Positions 31,007 to 39,190 of a stretch of DNA of 64,000 nt are shown in pieces. Source of the stretch: Photobacterium aphoticum (GTDB lineage Bacteria; Pseudomonadota; Gammaproteobacteria; Enterobacterales; Vibrionaceae); contig NZ_LDOV01000010.1 in NCBI RefSeq assembly GCF_001029435.1, forward strand, positions 186,001 through 250,000. Reading direction: 5' to 3'. The notes under the pieces were generated by a model. The model saw only the letters and a program-made list of their open reading frames with translations. It searched no databases and was not told the origin of the DNA. The position numbers and the translations under genes were made by a program. Numbering within the stretch: the stretch's first letter is position 1; each line of letters begins with the position of its first letter.

Positions 31007-32068
31007 TTAGCGCAGAGTATAAGGAATACGAACTGATAATTGGAAATCCGGTGCATCAGCGGTTAACCCTGCGCTGACCCCGACGTTAATGGTGGTTTCA
31101 GGGTTAATGGCATAGTTAGCCCCCATGGAAATCGAATCCAGCTGAAGCAATTTCGCATCAGATGGGGTTTCGCCATTGATTTTGGATTTCAAAATGGTTT
31201 TGTGGCTTAACCCTAAGCTGAACGAAAATTTTGGATTAACGGCGAAACCCATCCCGGCACTAAAGGAAATGGTATCACCGAGATCGATGGTATTCGCCTG
31301 TAACTCGCTGGTGGTGCCGTCTTCGTTCTCAACCGTCACGTCCACATCCACATCGTCTTTGATGTTCCAGATATAGCTCAGGTTGGCATAAATGACGGCA
31401 GGATCCATGGGTAAAATCATGGTCAGGCCGGGTTCAATGCTAGGGAAACCCGATCCGGTGGGAAGCTCTTCAAAGTCACTCAGATCATTGACTGGCACAT
31501 CGTACGGTGAGGTACCGGTGGTGGATTTAAAGCGCAAACCTGCAATCCAGTAGGGAGGATTTTCCATGTTGATTTGGTATTTAAACCCCGCTTCAATATC
31601 ACCGATGTCACTGCCTTCAACGGTGCGCAAGGTGTCATTGGGCACCCCTTGTTGGAGTTCACGTTCAAAAATGGAGTCAGAACGGTATACCCACGGAATA
31701 CGCGCTTCAACTTCCAGTCGGTTGGTAATACCGTAACGGCCGGTTAAACCGAACGTGAGTGTGGTTCGATCAATATCACTCGCACGGATCAGACCCACAA
31801 TCAATGAAGGTAATACGGTGTACCCGACAATAGAAACACTATTGGATGAATTTTGTGTGTATGAAAAGCTGCCATCCAGCACAAAGGAGCCTTTAGGCGT
31901 TAATACACCGGGTAAATCTGGATCCAATAAGTCCCCAAAGGTTTGTACACGCTTGGGTTTTCCTTGCTCCCCGTTGGTGTTGTGGTTATCGGCGGCAACG
32001 GTGCCGGACACCGCCCCTGACATGAAAGCAAGAAGCGTGATGATACTTTTTTTATTGAACGTGCTCAC
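31007..32068 (-). CDS. Outer-membrane beta-barrel protein of the amyloid-like locus (MetA-phenol-degradation-like transporter family)
   Basis: This 353-residue protein has a Sec signal peptide (cleavage after VAA, near 26) and alternating amphipathic strands ending in an aromatic/hydrophobic C-terminus (LSVRIPYTLR), typical of outer-membrane barrels. FVLDGSFSYTQNSSNSVSIVGYTVLPSLIVGL and RYGITNRLEVEARIPWVYRSD are typical of the PF13557-type transporter family. Members often sit next to C39 peptidase and repeat-protein genes. It is divergent from the amyloid-like genes, 545 bp away. A role as the secretion pore, by analogy with FapF, is inference, as no sequence similarity to FapF was established. 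Confidence 0.72.
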   Translation of the reverse strand: MSTFNKKSIITLLAFMSGAVSGTVAADNHNTNGEQGKPKRVQTFGDLLDPDLPGVLTPKGSFVLDGSFSYTQNSSNSVSIVGYTVLPSLIVGLIRASDIDRTTLTFGLTGRYGITNRLEVEARIPWVYRSDSIFERELQQGVPNDTLRTVEGSDIGDIEAGFKYQINMENPPYWIAGLRFKSTTGTSPYDVPVNDLSDFEELPTGSGFPSIEPGLTMILPMDPAVIYANLSYIWNIKDDVDVDVTVENEDGTTSELQANTIDLGDTISFSAGMGFAVNPKFSFSLGLSHKTILKSKINGETPSDAKLLQLDSISMGANYAINPETTINVGVSAGLTADAPDFQLSVRIPYTLR

Positions 32069-32613
32069 GATGGCCTCACTTACTCTATTGAATTACCGAC
32101 TCTTTCGTTAAAAAAGGAAGAGGGGTAAGGGTTAGCACTTTTCCACTGAAATAAAAAACTGATAAAACAGATAAGAAAATCATAGTTGAGGTGAGAATAA
32201 GCGGGTACTTGAGAATCTCAGATACAGTCTTATGGTTGAGATTGAATCATTAAGGTCACACTCAATATATAGGAGTAATGTTGTAAGACTTTATTAATGG
32301 CTTTTTTCGAAAATAAATAGGCATTTGAAATGGGTAGGGTTCAATCATGATAACACGTATCAATAAATAGACAATGATACACTGTTCTAAAGAATAAAAC
32401 AGGCGTCTAACAGTTGAATGTATGAGACGAAATTTCACAAATTAGGCAATATAAGTAGAGGAAATTAAAAGTAAAAAGTTCAGATCGAAATGGATCAAAA
32501 TTTATTAAAAATAATACAGACATCGAACTTGCAAACTCTATAGTTAAGTTATCTCGCAAACACATGCGAGTGATTATAAGAAAATAACTACTCAATATAT
32601 TTGGAGTAATACC
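32069..32613. other. Divergent regulatory region of the amyloid-like locus
   Basis: Very AT-rich, 545 bp, with no credible ORF. It must contain the divergent promoters of the barrel gene and the first repeat protein. A near-copy of the SD region of the two repeat genes occurs at about 32263-32281 (CAATATATAGGAGTAATG) without a following ORF of note. It may be a remnant of a duplicated gene start. Confidence 0.5.
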
Positions 32614-33192
32614 ATGCGTAAAACACATATCGCACTTCTAGTAGCAGTAGTAAGTTCTCCTCTAGCGCTTGCCAATTCATACTACGACCCTTACAACCCA
32701 TATTATGATGATGGGAATGACAAAACCATCACCGATTCATTTAATAAGGATCTTGATGCGACCTTAACAAAGAGCATCCATAAAGAGTACAACATCGAAA
32801 AAACGTACAAGTCTGATGACGACACGTTAAAAATGTACGATGTGAATAATACTGACAAACATGAGTACATTAATAATAGTACGCATGATTACAGCCAAGA
32901 TTGGACACTAAAGATCGAAGAAAACTGGAATACGGCAGAGTCAAAACTGGATGGCTCAGTGGCTTACAGTAAAGTGTCTTACGGTGGTGCATGTTGTGAA
33001 GATCACGGCGGTTACTACGGTAAAGGCTACGGCGCACCATCTTCACCATCTTCTTTGACGGTTAGCCATCACAATGATATGTCTGGCGCATTCTCTGGTG
33101 CTTCAGGTATTAACATTGCAGGTCAGAATGCGGGTAATAACTCGCTTGTACAACAAAGTGCAAGTACAAATGCAATGCTCGCGGGTAATTAA
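32614..33192 (+). CDS. Curlin-like repeat (amyloid-type) secreted protein 1
   Basis: This 192-residue protein has a signal peptide (cleavage ALA/NS near 21). It has an Asp/Lys/Tyr-rich low-complexity middle (about 22-120), a conserved YGGACCED segment with a vicinal Cys pair, and a C-terminal repeat ASGINIAGQNAGNNSLVQQSA. The repeat follows the curlin/FapC-type spacing of N, Q and G residues. Such repeats form amyloid fibres on the cell surface. It is closely paralogous to the 33749 product, and the two share start context (GGAGTARTAYC ATG CGTAAAAC). It is probably a fibre subunit or nucleator. Confidence 0.68.
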   Translation: MRKTHIALLVAVVSSPLALANSYYDPYNPYYDDGNDKTITDSFNKDLDATLTKSIHKEYNIEKTYKSDDDTLKMYDVNNTDKHEYINNSTHDYSQDWTLKIEENWNTAESKLDGSVAYSKVSYGGACCEDHGGYYGKGYGAPSSPSSLTVSHHNDMSGAFSGASGINIAGQNAGNNSLVQQSASTNAMLAGN

Positions 33193-33200
33193 CACATAAC

Positions 33201-33222
33201 TGAGGGCTGTTCGCAGCCCTCA
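33201..33222 (+). other. Intercistronic UUCG hairpin
   Basis: TGAGGGCTG TTCG CAGCCCTCA is a perfect 9-bp stem capped by a TTCG tetraloop. It lies between the repeat-protein stop and the SD (AGGAGG) of the next gene, with no T run. It probably tunes relative mRNA stability in the operon. Confidence 0.7.
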
Positions 33223-33232
33223 GGAGGATGTC

Positions 33233-33568
33233 ATGAAATATTTAACACTGATAGCGGCGGTATGGGTTTCAACCAGCGCACTGGCTGCTGATGAGTTGGA
33301 TATTCTAGCAAATTCTGAACGGTTAACGAATGATGTGATGACCGTATCCCGTGGGGGTGAATACGAGTTAAAACTGGATAACATTCATGCCAGTTCAGAT
33401 ATGTATGGCGATGTTGCAGGTAATGGAGCATATAACAATACGACAGGTGATAACGTGATTGATGCAGGATCACTGAGCAATTCATCTGGGGTGTTTAATA
33501 TTGTCCAGAACACCGGTAATAATGTGTTAATTCAAAATGCAACCGTGGTAAACCTGACATTGAAGTAA
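33233..33568 (+). CDS. Small exported amyloid-associated protein with RGG (double-glycine) motif
   Basis: This 111-residue protein has a Sec signal peptide (cleavage ALA/AD near 18). A short pro-like segment ERLTNDVMTVSRGGEY (29-44) follows, and then a mature part with one curlin-like repeat, NSSGVFNIVQNTGNNVLIQNATVVNL, at the C-terminus. The L-[ST]-x3-M-[ST]-x2-RGG pattern (31-42) is shared with the 35138 product, suggesting both are handled by the C39 peptidase encoded nearby. It has a strong SD, CAGGAGGATGTC. It may be a minor fibre component, comparable in role to FapB or CsgB, but this is inference. Confidence 0.65.
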   Translation: MKYLTLIAAVWVSTSALAADELDILANSERLTNDVMTVSRGGEYELKLDNIHASSDMYGDVAGNGAYNNTTGDNVIDAGSLSNSSGVFNIVQNTGNNVLIQNATVVNLTLK

Positions 33569-33584
33569 TTGTTAGTCTATCTAC

Positions 33585-33605
33585 GCTGACACGTAATGTG
33601 TCAGC
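33585..33605 (+). other. Hairpin after the 33233 gene
   Basis: GCTGACAC GTAAT GTGTCAGC is a perfect 8-bp stem. No T run follows, so it is likely an RNA stabiliser or a weak terminator. Confidence 0.5.
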
Positions 33606-33748
33606 AACCAATCAAATATAACAGAATAATTGAATTGGTTTCGCAGGGGTAACAAATGTGCTTCATTATTTATGGTTAAAACAATAGGTTAACCATTATC
33701 AAATGGATGTGAATTATAAAAATTAAATTATATGTTTGGAGTAGTATC

Positions 33749-34336
33749 ATGCGTAAAACGAACGTTATGCTATTAGCAGCATTGATTGCAGCGCCATTTG
33801 CAATGGCCGATGACAGCTCATACGGTGGCGGTTATTATGGTGGCGGATATGATGACTATGATGGTGATGTCACCATTGAGGGCAGCAAAAATAAATCAGC
33901 AACCATTGATGTAGACATCGATTACAGCAAGAAAGTGCACTACAACAAATACGAAAGCTCTGACGATGATTACATGAAACTGAAGAACGTAGGGAATACT
34001 TACTACGTGAAAGATGAAGATAATTCAGAGTGGGATGCCTCTATCGATAAGCATATTGAGAAAGAACTCAATCACTATCTGGCCAAGTCTAAGTTGTATG
34101 GTGGGGTAATGTCCACAGAAGTCACCTACGGCGGAGCGTGCTGTAAAGGCACAGGTACGGATGTCATGGTGGATCACAGCAACATGATGGGCGGTGCTTA
34201 CCAGAGTGCATCAGGTATCAACATTGCAGGTCAGAACGTGGGTAACAATTCCATGGTTCAACAAACAACAAGTACCAATGCAGCGCTTGTTGGCTCAGGT
34301 GGAGGCACCTTACCGGGTGGTGGTGGCTCATATTAA
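33749..34336 (+). CDS. Curlin-like repeat (amyloid-type) secreted protein 2
   Basis: This 195-residue paralogue of the 32614 product has a signal peptide (cleavage AMA/DD near 20) and Gly/Tyr repeats (SYGGGYYGGGYDDYDG). A Lys/Asp/Tyr-rich middle follows, then a conserved VTYGGACCKG with adjacent cysteines and the repeat ASGINIAGQNVGNNSMVQQTTSTNAALVG. The end is Gly-rich (GSGGGTLPGGGGSY). The nucleotide context before the ATG is nearly the same as in the paralogue. A terminator follows it. It is probably a surface fibre subunit. Confidence 0.68.
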   Translation: MRKTNVMLLAALIAAPFAMADDSSYGGGYYGGGYDDYDGDVTIEGSKNKSATIDVDIDYSKKVHYNKYESSDDDYMKLKNVGNTYYVKDEDNSEWDASIDKHIEKELNHYLAKSKLYGGVMSTEVTYGGACCKGTGTDVMVDHSNMMGGAYQSASGINIAGQNVGNNSMVQQTTSTNAALVGSGGGTLPGGGGSY

Positions 34337-34342
34337 ACGAAC

Positions 34343-34365
34343 AAAGGGCCGCAAGGCCCTTTTTT
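34343..34365 (+). terminator. Intrinsic terminator after amyloid-like gene 2
   Basis: AAAGGGCC GCA AGGCCCTTTTTT, a compact GC-rich stem followed by T6. Confidence 0.88.
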
Positions 34366-34454
34366 CATGAAGGTATCATTTCTAATATTTGTGATTGGAC
34401 TGTTTTGCTTATAGTTAATAAGTCGATCATTCGATTCGGTAGGCGGTAACGAGT

Positions 34455-35129
34455 ATGAAAAAATCAATATTATTACTTGTCAGCTTATTAACCACTTCGA
34501 GTGCGTCAGCATTGGATTATTTTCCCAATCGTGGCGGCTATACGGTGAATGTGCAAAGCTATCAAGAGCAATTGTTTGGTGATGTTTTTCGGCAGCAGTA
34601 TGACTTTAGTTGTGGGTCAGCGGCTGTGGCTTCATTGCTGAAGTTTCATTACGGTATTGAAGCAAAAGAAAGCAGTATTTTCGAATACATGTTTGAACAT
34701 GGCAATCAAGCAAAAATAGAAGAACAAGGTTTTTCAATGCTAGATATGAAAAAATACCTTGTCTCTTTAGGTTTAGATGCTGATGGCTATAATATTCCTC
34801 TTGATAAATTCCGTCAGTTACGGATCCCGGCAATTACGATTGTGAATTTTGATGGTTACATGCATTTTGTCGTGATTAAAGGAATGAACACGAATAATGT
34901 CATATTGGGAGACCCATCACGGGGAACCATGTTAATGCCAATTGAGGATTTTAAACACTACTATAAGGGCTCGGTATTATTAGTAAAGAACCGAGCAAAA
35001 ATAGGCCGGGAAAGTTTTATTACAGCTGATAATTATAATATTTATTCCCCTTCACCCGTAGCTGAAGGTGTTGTCCGAGACTCATTGTCTACGTTCAGTA
35101 TTACGCTACCCGGTGCAAATGATTATTAG
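34455..35129 (+). CDS. Periplasmic C39-type cysteine peptidase (FapD-like)
   Basis: This 224-residue protein has a signal peptide (about 1-19) and a papain-like C39 fold. The catalytic Cys is C53 in QQYDFSCGSAAVASLLKFHYG, the His is H137 in GYMHFVVIKG, and the Asp is D153 in LGDPSRG. C39 domains cleave after double glycines. Most are fused to ABC exporters, but this one is free and exported, like FapD of the Pseudomonas amyloid system. The next gene (9 bp downstream) encodes a protein with a perfect double-glycine leader motif, its probable substrate. Confidence 0.82.
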   Translation: MKKSILLLVSLLTTSSASALDYFPNRGGYTVNVQSYQEQLFGDVFRQQYDFSCGSAAVASLLKFHYGIEAKESSIFEYMFEHGNQAKIEEQGFSMLDMKKYLVSLGLDADGYNIPLDKFRQLRIPAITIVNFDGYMHFVVIKGMNTNNVILGDPSRGTMLMPIEDFKHYYKGSVLLVKNRAKIGRESFITADNYNIYSPSPVAEGVVRDSLSTFSITLPGANDY

Positions 35130-35137
35130 AGGCTAGT

Positions 35138-35647
35138 ATGAGAAAGTCAACGCGATGGCTCGTTGCATCAGCAATCGGTGGGACGGCACTGATTGCCAAT
35201 GCGTCTTTGGGTTTTTTAACGGTTGAACAGGTGGCGACGGCCTCCTTGAGTGATCTGGAAATGTCCTCCATGCGAGGGGGCTTCGTTTCTGTTGATAATA
35301 ACGTAATTAACATTGGACTCTCCATTAACACAGCAATTAATGGTGAAACGGTGTTGTCTACGCATATCGCTGATTTCACGATTAATAACGGTGTGTTAAG
35401 CAGTAGAGATGGCAGCAAAACGTACGATTATGCTGATCCTTTACAGGTGATTAAAGTCGGTGAAAATAATATTTATAATGGAACGCCAGGCTCAGATGCC
35501 ACAGGTGTGGTGGTACAAAACAGCTATGATGGCACGGTGATCAATACTCAAACGGTGCTGGATATAGAAGCCGACATTGATGGCTATAACCGCCATACAC
35601 TATTTAAGAATCAGCTAGAAAGTGCCATTCTGTTCAATGGTTATTAA
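35138..35647 (+). CDS. Exported protein with perfect double-glycine processing motif
   Basis: The family is not recognised. The protein is 169 residues long. A Sec-type signal (MRKSTRWLVASAIGGTALIANA) precedes the segment LSDLEMSSMRGG (37-48). This has L-12, S-11, E-8, M-7, M-4, G-2 and G-1 relative to the cut, which is the full consensus for C39 cleavage. The remaining 121 residues are rich in N, V, I and T with beta-strand character, for example NNVINIGLSINTAINGETV. It follows the C39 peptidase gene by 9 bp with SD AGAGG, so the two are co-translated. A role in fibre assembly is inferred from context. Confidence 0.68.
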   Translation: MRKSTRWLVASAIGGTALIANASLGFLTVEQVATASLSDLEMSSMRGGFVSVDNNVINIGLSINTAINGETVLSTHIADFTINNGVLSSRDGSKTYDYADPLQVIKVGENNIYNGTPGSDATGVVVQNSYDGTVINTQTVLDIEADIDGYNRHTLFKNQLESAILFNGY

Positions 35648-35942
35648 TCGAACTATTACTTTTTTTACCTGAATATCACTTTTTTGTTATTTGGATAGGC
35701 ATTGCATTACGCAGTGCCTTTTTTTTGTCTGTTATCTCAGTTTAGACTGGAAAAAGTTCCATTAAAAACTGTTTATTTTTAATTTTGTAACTTATTGATA
35801 AGTTTATCTTTTAACTATTTTGTTCGTGATTGTTTTATTCTCATGTGACATTTCTTACATTTAACACGCTGCAAGTTATCTGATTATTGCCTATATTTTC
35901 AATACATCGATAATAAATATAAGTTGATAGAAGGTGACTTCG
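35648..35942. other. Intergenic region upstream of the VpsR-like gene
   Basis: It is AT-rich and includes the terminator at 35697-35727. The promoter of the regulator gene must lie in 35740-35930 but was not assigned. Confidence 0.5.
35697..35727 (+). terminator. Intrinsic terminator of the C39/double-glycine operon
   Basis: AGGCATTGC ATTAC GCAGTGCCT followed by seven T. Confidence 0.88.
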
Positions 35943-37286
35943 ATGGTGGCAGTAAGTCAAAATAAATCAATAGATGGTCGTTTAGTTGCAATTGGATGTA
36001 ATTATGAACCTTGGATTGCGCTATTAGAACAATCGGGTTGGAAAACCCATTGCTGTTATGACCTAAGAACGGCTGATTCAATCTTGGAAGAATACAGCCC
36101 CTGTATTTGCGTTGTTGATTTAAGCAATAATGATTTTAGCTTAAACAGCATCTCTTTGAGGGCAAATAAAACCAAACAAGTAAAATGGATTGCGATCATT
36201 AAGAAGGAACAATTGAAGACGGATGCGATCCGTCAGTTCATTAATAATTTCTGCGTCGATTACTTTACAGTCCCGATTCCTGGCAGCCATCTGTTGGATA
36301 CGATTGGCCATCAGTTGGGGATGCTAGACATTGAAGCAAGCTCATGGGTGGAAATTACGTCACAGCATGACATGGGGTTGTTCGGAGAATCTAAATCAAT
36401 CAAACAACTGCGTGACATGGTTCGCCGCGTCGCTATGACCGAAGTGAATGTGTTTCTGACTGGTGAGAACGGGACGGGTAAAGAGTTGATTGCTAAATCA
36501 ATTCATAATTTATCCAAGCGGAAAAATGCCCCGTTTGTTCTAGTGAACTGTTCATCTCTGGCGCGTGATGATGAAAAGCTTTCTTTATTAGATGGGACAT
36601 ACCGTAATGAAGAGGGAGCGCCGTTTGATGGCACGTTGATGCTGGATAACGTTGAAGAGTTATCGAAAGAATTGCAGGACAATTTGTTAGCATATCTGCA
36701 AGCGCCAAGTTGTGAATCGCTGGATGAAGAAATGGCTTCCGATGTGCGAATCGTAGCGACGTCCAGTGCGGACTTAGATGCGGCGGTAGCCAATGGTGAT
36801 TTCAGCAAAGAGTTGTATTACCGCTTAAACGTGTTCCACATAAAAGTGCCAACATTGCGTGAACGAGGGTCAGATATTTTCCTTTTAGCTGAAACTTTTT
36901 TGACCAAATTTGCACGCGAATACAGCACAATGGCTTCGACCTTCTCAGAAGATTCGAAACAACTTCTGTTACGGTACAGCTGGCCGGGCAATGTGCGTGA
37001 ACTGATCAATCAGGTAAAACGTGCAGCCTTACTGGCTGAAGGGAATGAAGTGAAAGCTGAGCACTTTGATTTACCGAGCAAAGCGAATTTGAAGCAGAGC
37101 TTACGGAATATCAAAGATGAAGCAGAAAAGGATGTGTTGGTGGCGGTACTGGAAACCCATCGTGGTCAGGTCGCGTCTGCTGCGAAAGATCTCGGTGTGT
37201 CGCGTGCGACCATGTATCGGTTACTCAACAAACACAATATTGTGCCGGATGTGCGTCATTACAATAATGGCTACGCCAGAGAGTAA
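35943..37286 (+). CDS. VpsR-like AAA+ response regulator lacking the GAFTGA loop
   Basis: This 447-residue protein has three parts: a degenerate receiver-like domain (about 1-125, opening IDGRLVAIGCNYEPWIALLEQSGW, as in VpsR), a central AAA+ domain and a Fis-type HTH. The AAA+ domain has Walker A GENGTGKE and the arginine-finger region SWPGNVRE; the HTH reads ASAAKDLGVSRATMYRLLNKH. The GAFTGA loop that contacts sigma-54 is absent (LLDGTYRNEEGAPFDGTLMLDNVEEL), and Walker B is altered to LDNVEE. V. cholerae VpsR likewise lacks sigma-54 contacts and responds to c-di-GMP at sigma-70 promoters. Its position makes it the likely regulator of the adjacent amyloid-like genes. The start at 35943 has AGAAGG 8 nt upstream. 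Confidence 0.82.
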   Translation: MVAVSQNKSIDGRLVAIGCNYEPWIALLEQSGWKTHCCYDLRTADSILEEYSPCICVVDLSNNDFSLNSISLRANKTKQVKWIAIIKKEQLKTDAIRQFINNFCVDYFTVPIPGSHLLDTIGHQLGMLDIEASSWVEITSQHDMGLFGESKSIKQLRDMVRRVAMTEVNVFLTGENGTGKELIAKSIHNLSKRKNAPFVLVNCSSLARDDEKLSLLDGTYRNEEGAPFDGTLMLDNVEELSKELQDNLLAYLQAPSCESLDEEMASDVRIVATSSADLDAAVANGDFSKELYYRLNVFHIKVPTLRERGSDIFLLAETFLTKFAREYSTMASTFSEDSKQLLLRYSWPGNVRELINQVKRAALLAEGNEVKAEHFDLPSKANLKQSLRNIKDEAEKDVLVAVLETHRGQVASAAKDLGVSRATMYRLLNKHNIVPDVRHYNNGYARE

Positions 37287-37323
37287 CCCTTATTGAGGAT
37301 AACCAGTATTGTAGCCAAAGAGT

Positions 37324-37361
37324 AAAAAGCCCATGTGATATTGCATGGGCTTTTGTTTTTT
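37324..37361. terminator. Bidirectional terminator between VpsR-like gene and norR
   Basis: AAAAAGCCCATG and CATGGGCTTTT flank an 8-nt loop, with an A run on one side and a T-rich run on the other. It serves both convergent genes. Confidence 0.85.
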
Positions 37362-37370
37362 ACGCATGAA

Positions 37371-38939
37371 CTATTTTAGCCCCAAGCGTTTAGCGAGACG
37401 GTGCAGGTTACCGGTATCCACACCTAATTGCCGTGCGGTGGCAGCCCAGTTTTGGTGCTGTTGATAACAGCGCGCTATTAACTGACGTTGAAAGTCATCC
37501 GTTGCGTTTTTCAAACTCTCAATAGCCGCAGTATCGCTGTGTTCATGAGACGTTTGATTACGCATAGTCTCATTACGATCTGCAAGCGTACCTGAGGATG
37601 AAACGTGATCCTGTAACGTTAAATCAAAATGCTCCGGTGCTAACGTGATGAGGTGAGGATCAACATTGCTGGCGCGTGCCACAACGGCTGCGCGGTGTAT
37701 GGCGTGTTCTAACTCGCGCACATTGCCCGGCCATGAGTAATGTTTTAACAGGGCTGTCGTATCCGGACGTAATCGCATCGCCTCAATGCCTAATTTGGCT
37801 TTACAGCGTTCTATGAAATATCCCGCTAATAGAATGACATCTTCTCCGCGTTCACGTAGCGGCGGCGCAGAAATAGGGAACACACTGAGACGGTGGTATA
37901 AATCTGCCCGAAATTTTCCTTGTGTCACTTCTTCATGTAATAACCGGTTGGTGGCCGCCACAATGCGCGTATTTACTTTTATGTGTTTATCTGCCCCGAC
38001 ACGTTGCACATCTCCGTACTGTAAAACGCGCAATAATTTAGCCTGTAAGCCAAGGGGCAGTTCACCAATTTCATCTAAAAAGAGTGTACCACCGTCTGCC
38101 ATTTCAAATTTGCCTTTGCGATCACTGATGGCCCCCGTGAACGCGCCTTTTACGTGACCAAACAATTCACTTTCCGCGACCGACTCTGGTAAGGCGGCAC
38201 AGTTTAAATACACCAAAGGTTGGTCTTTGCGCAGTGATTGCCCATGAATGGAAGCGGCGACCAATTCTTTCCCTACACCGGTTTCTCCGGTGATTAACAC
38301 GGTGAGATCGGTATTGGCGACGGCACTGATCTGTGCTTGTAGCTGCTGCATCGCGACAGACTGTCCAATCATGGTGACGTTACCCGTTACAGAGCGGTTT
38401 GAAGCGGCGGAATGCCCCATGCCGCCTGCTTGTTGCTCGAGCTTTTCCATCAGCAAAGCGTTATGCAGACTGGCAGCGGCCAGCGCGCTGACGATGCGTA
38501 GTTCATCATCAGAAAACTGATCGAATTGATGAGGATCAAATCCGTCAATGGTCAGCGCTCCGATTAAATGATCATTGGCGATCAGGGGCAGGCCAATGCA
38601 GGCGTGTACATGCAATTGATCATCATGGTTGGGGATCAGGCCATCATAAGGATCGGGTAAATCACTGTCATGGGGAAAGCGAACGATGTCACCGGCGCGG
38701 GCGATAGCTTCGAGGCGGGGATGACGGTCAAGATCGAACTGGCGGCCCATGACTTCTTTGTACATGCCGTTAATGGCAAGCGGCGCGAAATGTTGTTCAC
38801 GGAAAGCGAGCAGGGCAGAGGCATCACAATGAAAGAGGGATTTGATCACCGTCAGTAAGCGAGTGAACCGGTCATGGGCAGATATGCCCTCTGTCAGATC
38901 GAGGGCTAATTGCATCAGGGCGTGTCGACTGTTTTTCAT
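37371..38939 (-). CDS. norR: Nitric-oxide-responsive sigma-54 activator NorR
   Basis: NorR binds NO at a non-heme iron in its GAF domain and activates norVW transcription with sigma-54. The 522-residue protein has the GAF domain (about 20-165), in which the iron-site residues inferred for E. coli are kept: R75, R81, D96, Y98 and D99, with His112 and Cys114 shifted by one. The AAA+ domain has Walker A GETGVGKE (218-225), GAFTGA (265-270) and [13 protein letters not shown]. The Fis-type HTH reads [25 protein letters not shown]. It is divergent from norV, with three NorR operators in between. Confidence 0.96.
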   Translation of the reverse strand: MKNSRHALMQLALDLTEGISAHDRFTRLLTVIKSLFHCDASALLAFREQHFAPLAINGMYKEVMGRQFDLDRHPRLEAIARAGDIVRFPHDSDLPDPYDGLIPNHDDQLHVHACIGLPLIANDHLIGALTIDGFDPHQFDQFSDDELRIVSALAAASLHNALLMEKLEQQAGGMGHSAASNRSVTGNVTMIGQSVAMQQLQAQISAVANTDLTVLITGETGVGKELVAASIHGQSLRKDQPLVYLNCAALPESVAESELFGHVKGAFTGAISDRKGKFEMADGGTLFLDEIGELPLGLQAKLLRVLQYGDVQRVGADKHIKVNTRIVAATNRLLHEEVTQGKFRADLYHRLSVFPISAPPLRERGEDVILLAGYFIERCKAKLGIEAMRLRPDTTALLKHYSWPGNVRELEHAIHRAAVVARASNVDPHLITLAPEHFDLTLQDHVSSSGTLADRNETMRNQTSHEHSDTAAIESLKNATDDFQRQLIARCYQQHQNWAATARQLGVDTGNLHRLAKRLGLK

Positions 38940-38983
38940 CGTAGTGCCTATCTGTGTTTAGGGGTAAGAAAACGACATATGAA

Positions 38984-38996
38984 TGTCATTATGACA
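38984..38996. promoter_or_regulatory. NorR operator 1
   Basis: TGTCATTATGACA contains the NorR core GT-N7-AC in a palindrome. It is the first of three sites between norR and norV. Confidence 0.9.
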
Positions 38997-39002
38997 GCAT
39001 GG

Positions 39003-39015
39003 TGTCATAATGACA
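39003..39015. promoter_or_regulatory. NorR operator 2
   Basis: TGTCATAATGACA, a near-perfect palindrome with GT-N7-AC, centred 19 bp from site 1. Confidence 0.9.
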
Positions 39016-39027
39016 AATAAGCGGAAC

Positions 39028-39040
39028 TGTCATAATGACA
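39028..39040. promoter_or_regulatory. NorR operator 3
   Basis: TGTCATAATGACA, identical to site 2, centred 25 bp further on. Three such sites upstream of norV are the arrangement known from E. coli. Confidence 0.9.
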
Positions 39041-39092
39041 CTTTAAAAGAGCGTAAAATTTAAATGTCTATATAAATCAACGCTATAAAAAG

Positions 39093-39109
39093 TTGGCATG
39101 CTCAATGCA
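39093..39109 (+). promoter_or_regulatory. Sigma-54 promoter of norVW
   Basis: TTGGCATGCTCAATGCA has the obligatory GG (39095-39096) and GC (39107-39108) separated by 10 bp, the -24/-12 pattern. It lies about 50 bp downstream of the third NorR site and about 80 bp upstream of the norV start. Confidence 0.9.
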
Positions 39110-39190
39110 ATAGTCATGTCAGATGTCGATGACGACAAAACCATTATTGAGCGCGGCTATCGCCTCAGATTTTGCAAAAAAGGTAACAAC

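Noticed and set aside
39098..39190. Longer NorV N-terminus
   Set aside because: It would start at the sigma-54 -12 element, upstream of the likely transcript start. The start at 39191 aligns the diiron ligands to the same numbers as E. coli NorV.
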